Of a stretch of DNA of 47,364 bases, positions 44,422-47,364 are shown piece after piece (within the stretch, counting starts at the first letter, position 1; every line of letters begins with the position of its first letter). Below the pieces are notes generated by a model. The model made no database searches. It was not told where the DNA came from and saw only the letters and a list, made by a program, of their open reading frames with translations. Source of the DNA: an uncultured Bacillota bacterium (GTDB lineage: Bacteria; Bacillota_I; Bacilli_A; RF39; UBA660); assembly GCA_947165005.1 (NCBI GenBank), contig CAMUYN010000006.1, positions 1-47,364 of the forward strand. The letters are read 5' to 3'. The position numbers and the translations under genes were made by a program.

Positions 44422-45351
44422 ATGACTATATCTTTTAAAGTAAGTGAAGAAACAAAAAAAGAAATGATTGAGCATTTCAAAGATTTAAAAAGAGATAAGA
44501 CTCCTCAATACGCTATATTCCAAGCTGATGAAGAAGATACTGTAGTTACTCTTTATGAATCTGGCAAGGTAGTATTCCAAGGAGTATCTGCAGATATAGA
44601 TGCAAACTTCTGGAAAGAAACAGAAAAAATATTAACTGGTAAAATGCCTGAAGATAATGCTAAAAAAGAAAAGAAAGAAGATTTAGATACTACTGATTAT
44701 TATAATATATCTTCTATCGGATCTGATGAAGTTGGAACTGGTGATTATTTTGGACCTATAGTAGTAACTGCATCATATGTATCCAAAGATAAAATATCTT
44801 ATCTTGAAGAACTTGGAGTCAGAGATTCAAAAAAAGTTACTGATGATAAAATAATAAAGATTGCGCCTGAATTAATAAAAAATATTCCTCATCAAACATT
44901 TATTCTTACCAATGAAGAATATAATGAATGGCAAGCTAAGGGATATAATATGAATAAGATTAAAACTATTCTTCATAATAGAGTTATACTTGGTTTATTA
45001 AAACAAGATAATTTTATGATAGATATGGTTGTCATAGATCAATTTACTTCTCCTAGAAGTTATTTTGGATATCTAAAAGATATGAATGAAAATGTTTATA
45101 GAAAAATAACATTTACTACTCATGCAGAAGATAAATGTTTATCAGTCGGATGCTCATCTATTATAAGTAGATATATATTTTTAAATGAAATGGAAAAACT
45201 TGGTAAATCAATCGACAAGGTATTACCTCTTGGTGCTTCTACTGTAGTTGATGAAGCTGGCAAGGCCATTGTTAATAAATATGGTAAAGAAATCTTAAAT
45301 AAGATTGCAAAAACTAATTTTAAAAACACAGAAAAAATCCTAAATAATTAG
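44422..45351 (+). CDS. rnhC: Ribonuclease HIII
   Basis: RNase HIII degrades the RNA strand of RNA-DNA hybrids. The 309-residue protein has the N-terminal TBP-like substrate-binding domain (1-80), a charged linker, and the RNase H2-type catalytic domain beginning I-G-S-D102-E103-V-G-T-G-D-Y-F-G. Further acids lie in V-V-I-D-Q-F and H-A-E-D-K. I use the ATG at 44422, since AAGGTGATA precedes it; an in-frame TTG at 44407 is inside that site. Confidence 0.95.
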   Translation: MTISFKVSEETKKEMIEHFKDLKRDKTPQYAIFQADEEDTVVTLYESGKVVFQGVSADIDANFWKETEKILTGKMPEDNAKKEKKEDLDTTDYYNISSIGSDEVGTGDYFGPIVVTASYVSKDKISYLEELGVRDSKKVTDDKIIKIAPELIKNIPHQTFILTNEEYNEWQAKGYNMNKIKTILHNRVILGLLKQDNFMIDMVVIDQFTSPRSYFGYLKDMNENVYRKITFTTHAEDKCLSVGCSSIISRYIFLNEMEKLGKSIDKVLPLGASTVVDEAGKAIVNKYGKEILNKIAKTNFKNTEKILNN

Positions 45352-45362
45352 GATTTTTTTAT
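45332..45362. terminator. Terminator between rnhC and the rhomboid gene
   Basis: AAAAATCCTAA pairs with TTAGGATTTTT around four bases, with seven T after it on the plus strand. The rnhC stop codon is in the stem. Confidence 0.85.
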
Positions 45363-45363
45363 T

Positions 45364-46506
45364 TTATCTAAAGAATGCTAAATATATCATAAATCCAGTC
45401 AATATTACTGTCAATATTGTTCCTGTAATTCTATTTGATTTTTCACTTTTATCATTTATACCTAGCATAAATGATACTGCTATCCCCCCGATTAATCCTC
45501 CGATATGAGCTGCATTACTTATTCCAGGTGAAATAAAACCTATTACCAAGTTTATAATAATTACTGGTATTATTTGGCCTATTATTTGATTACCAACATA
45601 TCCCCTATAATAATATCCAAAATATAATAATGAACCAAGAAGTCCAAATATTGCACCAGATGCACCAGCAGAAACACTATAATCATTTTGGAAAACCATA
45701 ACAAATAATGATGCTATTATCATGCTATAAAAATATATCAATAAGTATTTTGCTTTTCCATAAAAATGTTCAATGCTTGGTCCAAGTACAGACAATGAAT
45801 ACATATTACATAATATATGTATAATACCTATATGAAGAAATCCAGAGGAAATTAATCTATAATATTCTCCACTTCGTACTAAAGAAGGTATATTAGCACC
45901 AAAACTAACTAATGTATTAGTATCTTCACTTCCCTTGCCTATAATATACATAAGTGCAAATACAATAACATTTATCAAAATCAATATTCCTGTTATTATC
46001 GGTTTCTTTTGCTTAAACATATCATTAAACCTCTCATTTTCTTCTATATTTTTCTTAGTTATATCACTAGTCATTTTAGCTAATAATTCAATTCCTTCTT
46101 CTTTATAATTTAAATCATCAACTATACCTTTATAATATTTTTTAATTATTTCATTATTCTCTAGATCTGTTTCATTCTCAATAATAATACTATTTTTATC
46201 ATTAAGAACATATTCTTTTATATCTTCACCTATATTTAAGTATATAGATAGTATCGACATAAATGGGTTAAAAGTCTTTCTCTTTATTTGCTTTGAAATA
46301 TCCTTTGCTTTTGCAATATCAAATTCTAATTGTTCTTCATTAAATATTTGTTTTGTTACTATTCTAATTATTCTATATTCACTATGTTTATTTTCAAGCC
46401 ATATCTCATCTTCTATTCCATGAATTATTATTGGAACAAAGTTTTCTTTAGTAATAAAATAGTGAACTAGTTTTAGCTTTAACAATGCTTTATCATCTAT
46501 AATCAT
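45364..46506 (-). CDS. Rhomboid intramembrane serine protease (YqgP/GluP type)
   Basis: Rhomboids cut membrane proteins within the bilayer. The 380-residue protein has a cytoplasmic N-terminal domain (1-165), then six or seven membrane segments with H225 and the H-I-L-C-N-M-Y motif, nucleophile S283 in G-A-S-G-A-I-F-G and H334 in A-A-H-I-G-G-L-I-G-G. All catalytic residues are present. The architecture, soluble N-domain plus core, resembles Bacillus GluP. AGGTGAATT precedes the ATG. It is just upstream of the rnhC terminator and follows rluD by seven bases. Confidence 0.92.
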   Translation of the reverse strand: MIIDDKALLKLKLVHYFITKENFVPIIIHGIEDEIWLENKHSEYRIIRIVTKQIFNEEQLEFDIAKAKDISKQIKRKTFNPFMSILSIYLNIGEDIKEYVLNDKNSIIIENETDLENNEIIKKYYKGIVDDLNYKEEGIELLAKMTSDITKKNIEENERFNDMFKQKKPIITGILILINVIVFALMYIIGKGSEDTNTLVSFGANIPSLVRSGEYYRLISSGFLHIGIIHILCNMYSLSVLGPSIEHFYGKAKYLLIYFYSMIIASLFVMVFQNDYSVSAGASGAIFGLLGSLLYFGYYYRGYVGNQIIGQIIPVIIINLVIGFISPGISNAAHIGGLIGGIAVSFMLGINDKSEKSNRITGTILTVILTGFMIYLAFFR

Positions 46507-46513
46507 AATTCAC

Positions 46514-47364
46514 CTATTTTTCTTCATATACTTTCAATAATTCTTTAAACTTATCATCCACTTCACACGTAAAAGTCATTCTTTCTTTAGTAGTTGGATG
46601 AACAAAACTAATCTCTTTAGCATGTAATAATTGACCATAATCATCTATATTTTTATTATTTGAATATGCTGGATCATTACACACTGGATGTCCTATATAT
46701 TTCATATGAACTCTTATCTGATGTGTTCTACCAGTTTCTAATTTTAATTCTAGCAATGTAACATTCTTAAATCTTTCTAATACTTTAAAATTAGTTACTG
46801 CTTCTTTAGAATTTTTAGATGTAACTTCCATTTTCTTTCTATCAGATTCACATCTACCTATTGGAGCATCTATTTTACCTGTATCATGATTAATAACACC
46901 ATTTACAAGAGCTATATATGTTCTAACTATATTATGTTTTTTTAATTCTTCTTCTAAAAAAAGATGTGCTTTATCATTTTTAGCAACAATTAATAAACCA
47001 CTAGTATCTTTATCTATTCTATGAACTATACCTGGTCTAAATTCACCATTTCTTTTACTTAAATTACTGTAATTAATTAATGCATTTACAAGAGTATGTT
47101 CCTTGTTCCCAGGAGCAGGATGAACAACCATTCCACTTGGTTTATTTATAACTAAGATATCATCATCTTCATAAACAATATCTAATTTTATATTTTCACC
47201 TTCAAGTTTAATTTCTTCATTAACAACATTAATCTCTATATTATCATTTAAACTAATCTTATAACTCTCTTTAACTTCTTTGTTATTAACTTTTATATTA
47301 CCAGTTTTAATTAATTTTTGTATTTTAGCGCGTGTTAAATCAACACTATCAAGTTCTGATAGAT
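46514..47364 (-). CDS. rluD: Ribosomal large-subunit pseudouridine synthase RluD family (start outside window)
   Basis: The frame runs to the right edge of the window: 283 codons are visible and the start is beyond it. The N-terminal part is an S4 RNA-binding domain (L-S-E-L-D, L-T-R-A-K-I-Q-K-L-I-K), followed by I-L-V-I-N-K-P-S-G and V-V-H-P-A-P-G-N, and the catalytic G-I-V-H-R-I-D-K-D-T-S-G-L, where the Asp in R-I-D is the nucleophile. C-terminal G-R-T-H-Q-I-R-V-H is present. RluD-type enzymes make pseudouridine in helix 69 of 23S rRNA; the exact target is not certain. Confidence 0.93.
   Translation of the reverse strand, partial: LSELDSVDLTRAKIQKLIKTGNIKVNNKEVKESYKISLNDNIEINVVNEEIKLEGENIKLDIVYEDDDILVINKPSGMVVHPAPGNKEHTLVNALINYSNLSKRNGEFRPGIVHRIDKDTSGLLIVAKNDKAHLFLEEELKKHNIVRTYIALVNGVINHDTGKIDAPIGRCESDRKKMEVTSKNSKEAVTNFKVLERFKNVTLLELKLETGRTHQIRVHMKYIGHPVCNDPAYSNNKNIDDYGQLLHAKEISFVHPTTKERMTFTCEVDDKFKELLKVYEEK

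Noticed and set aside
45120-45329. Minus-strand open frame within rnhC
   Set aside because: It is antisense to a conserved part of RNase HIII and has no ribosome site.

Overview
The window is a very A+T-rich, densely packed bacterial chromosome segment. It looks like a walled, low-G+C Firmicute of class Bacilli, perhaps an uncultured lineage near Erysipelotrichales, RF39 or the Mollicutes; this placement is inferred from gene content and order. Supporting signs are a Bacillus-type replication-initiation pair (dnaB-dnaI), a T-box leader on thrS, Bacillus-like gene order around lexA-tkt-sirA-yneF, MraZ/RsmH/FtsL/PBP cell-division genes, RNase HIII, and single-membrane lipoprotein and LCP proteins. 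No rRNA, CRISPR array, insertion sequence or prophage was seen.

Layout from left to right. 1-4.4 kb: efp start, rpmG, a class B penicillin-binding protein, a small plus-strand gene, a lipoprotein and a TMEM43-like membrane protein. 4.4-4.9 kb: tRNA-Glu and tRNA-Ile with promoter and terminator, plus a 33-residue membrane micropeptide. 4.9-10.5 kb: LCP ligase, DUF3048 protein, tgt, a histidine-phosphatase homologue and ackA. 10.5-14.4 kb: mraZ-rsmH-ftsL-pbp behind a promoter and three 10-bp-phased MraZ-like boxes. 14.4-21.4 kb: fmt, rseP, cdsA, four unrecognised proteins and a divergent pyk. 21.4-31.8 kb: dnaE and rpmB with divergent promoters, thrS with T-box, an RNB-domain protein, dnaI, dnaB, yneF and a SirA-like gene. 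31.8-35.4 kb: a transketolase-like protein that has lost its catalytic residues, a small membrane gene with a LexA site in its promoter, lexA, and a DUF1016-like fragment with two in-frame TGA codons. 35.4-47.4 kb: comEC-comEA, ftsW, a YjcZ-like peptide, def, an unusual sigma factor, murC, cvpA, rnhC, a rhomboid protease and rluD, which runs off the right edge.

The genes mostly serve cell-wall growth and division (two PBPs, FtsW, FtsL, MurC, LCP), translation (tRNAs, fmt, def, thrS, tgt, L33, L28, EF-P, RluD), replication (DnaE, DnaB, DnaI) and DNA uptake and SOS (ComEA/EC, LexA). SirA-like and YjcZ-like proteins suggest a spore-forming ancestry or ability.

The strongest oddities: none of the 47 CDS with a visible stop uses TGA (36 TAA, 11 TAG), while the one broken gene carries two in-frame TGAs; the gene at the tkt position has lost nearly all the transketolase active site; a 50-residue, LexA-controlled membrane protein sits where YneA or SosA would be; and the sigma factor has a large insertion and an immunoglobulin-like C-terminal tail. 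Motif comparisons are from memory of the families; no search was run.
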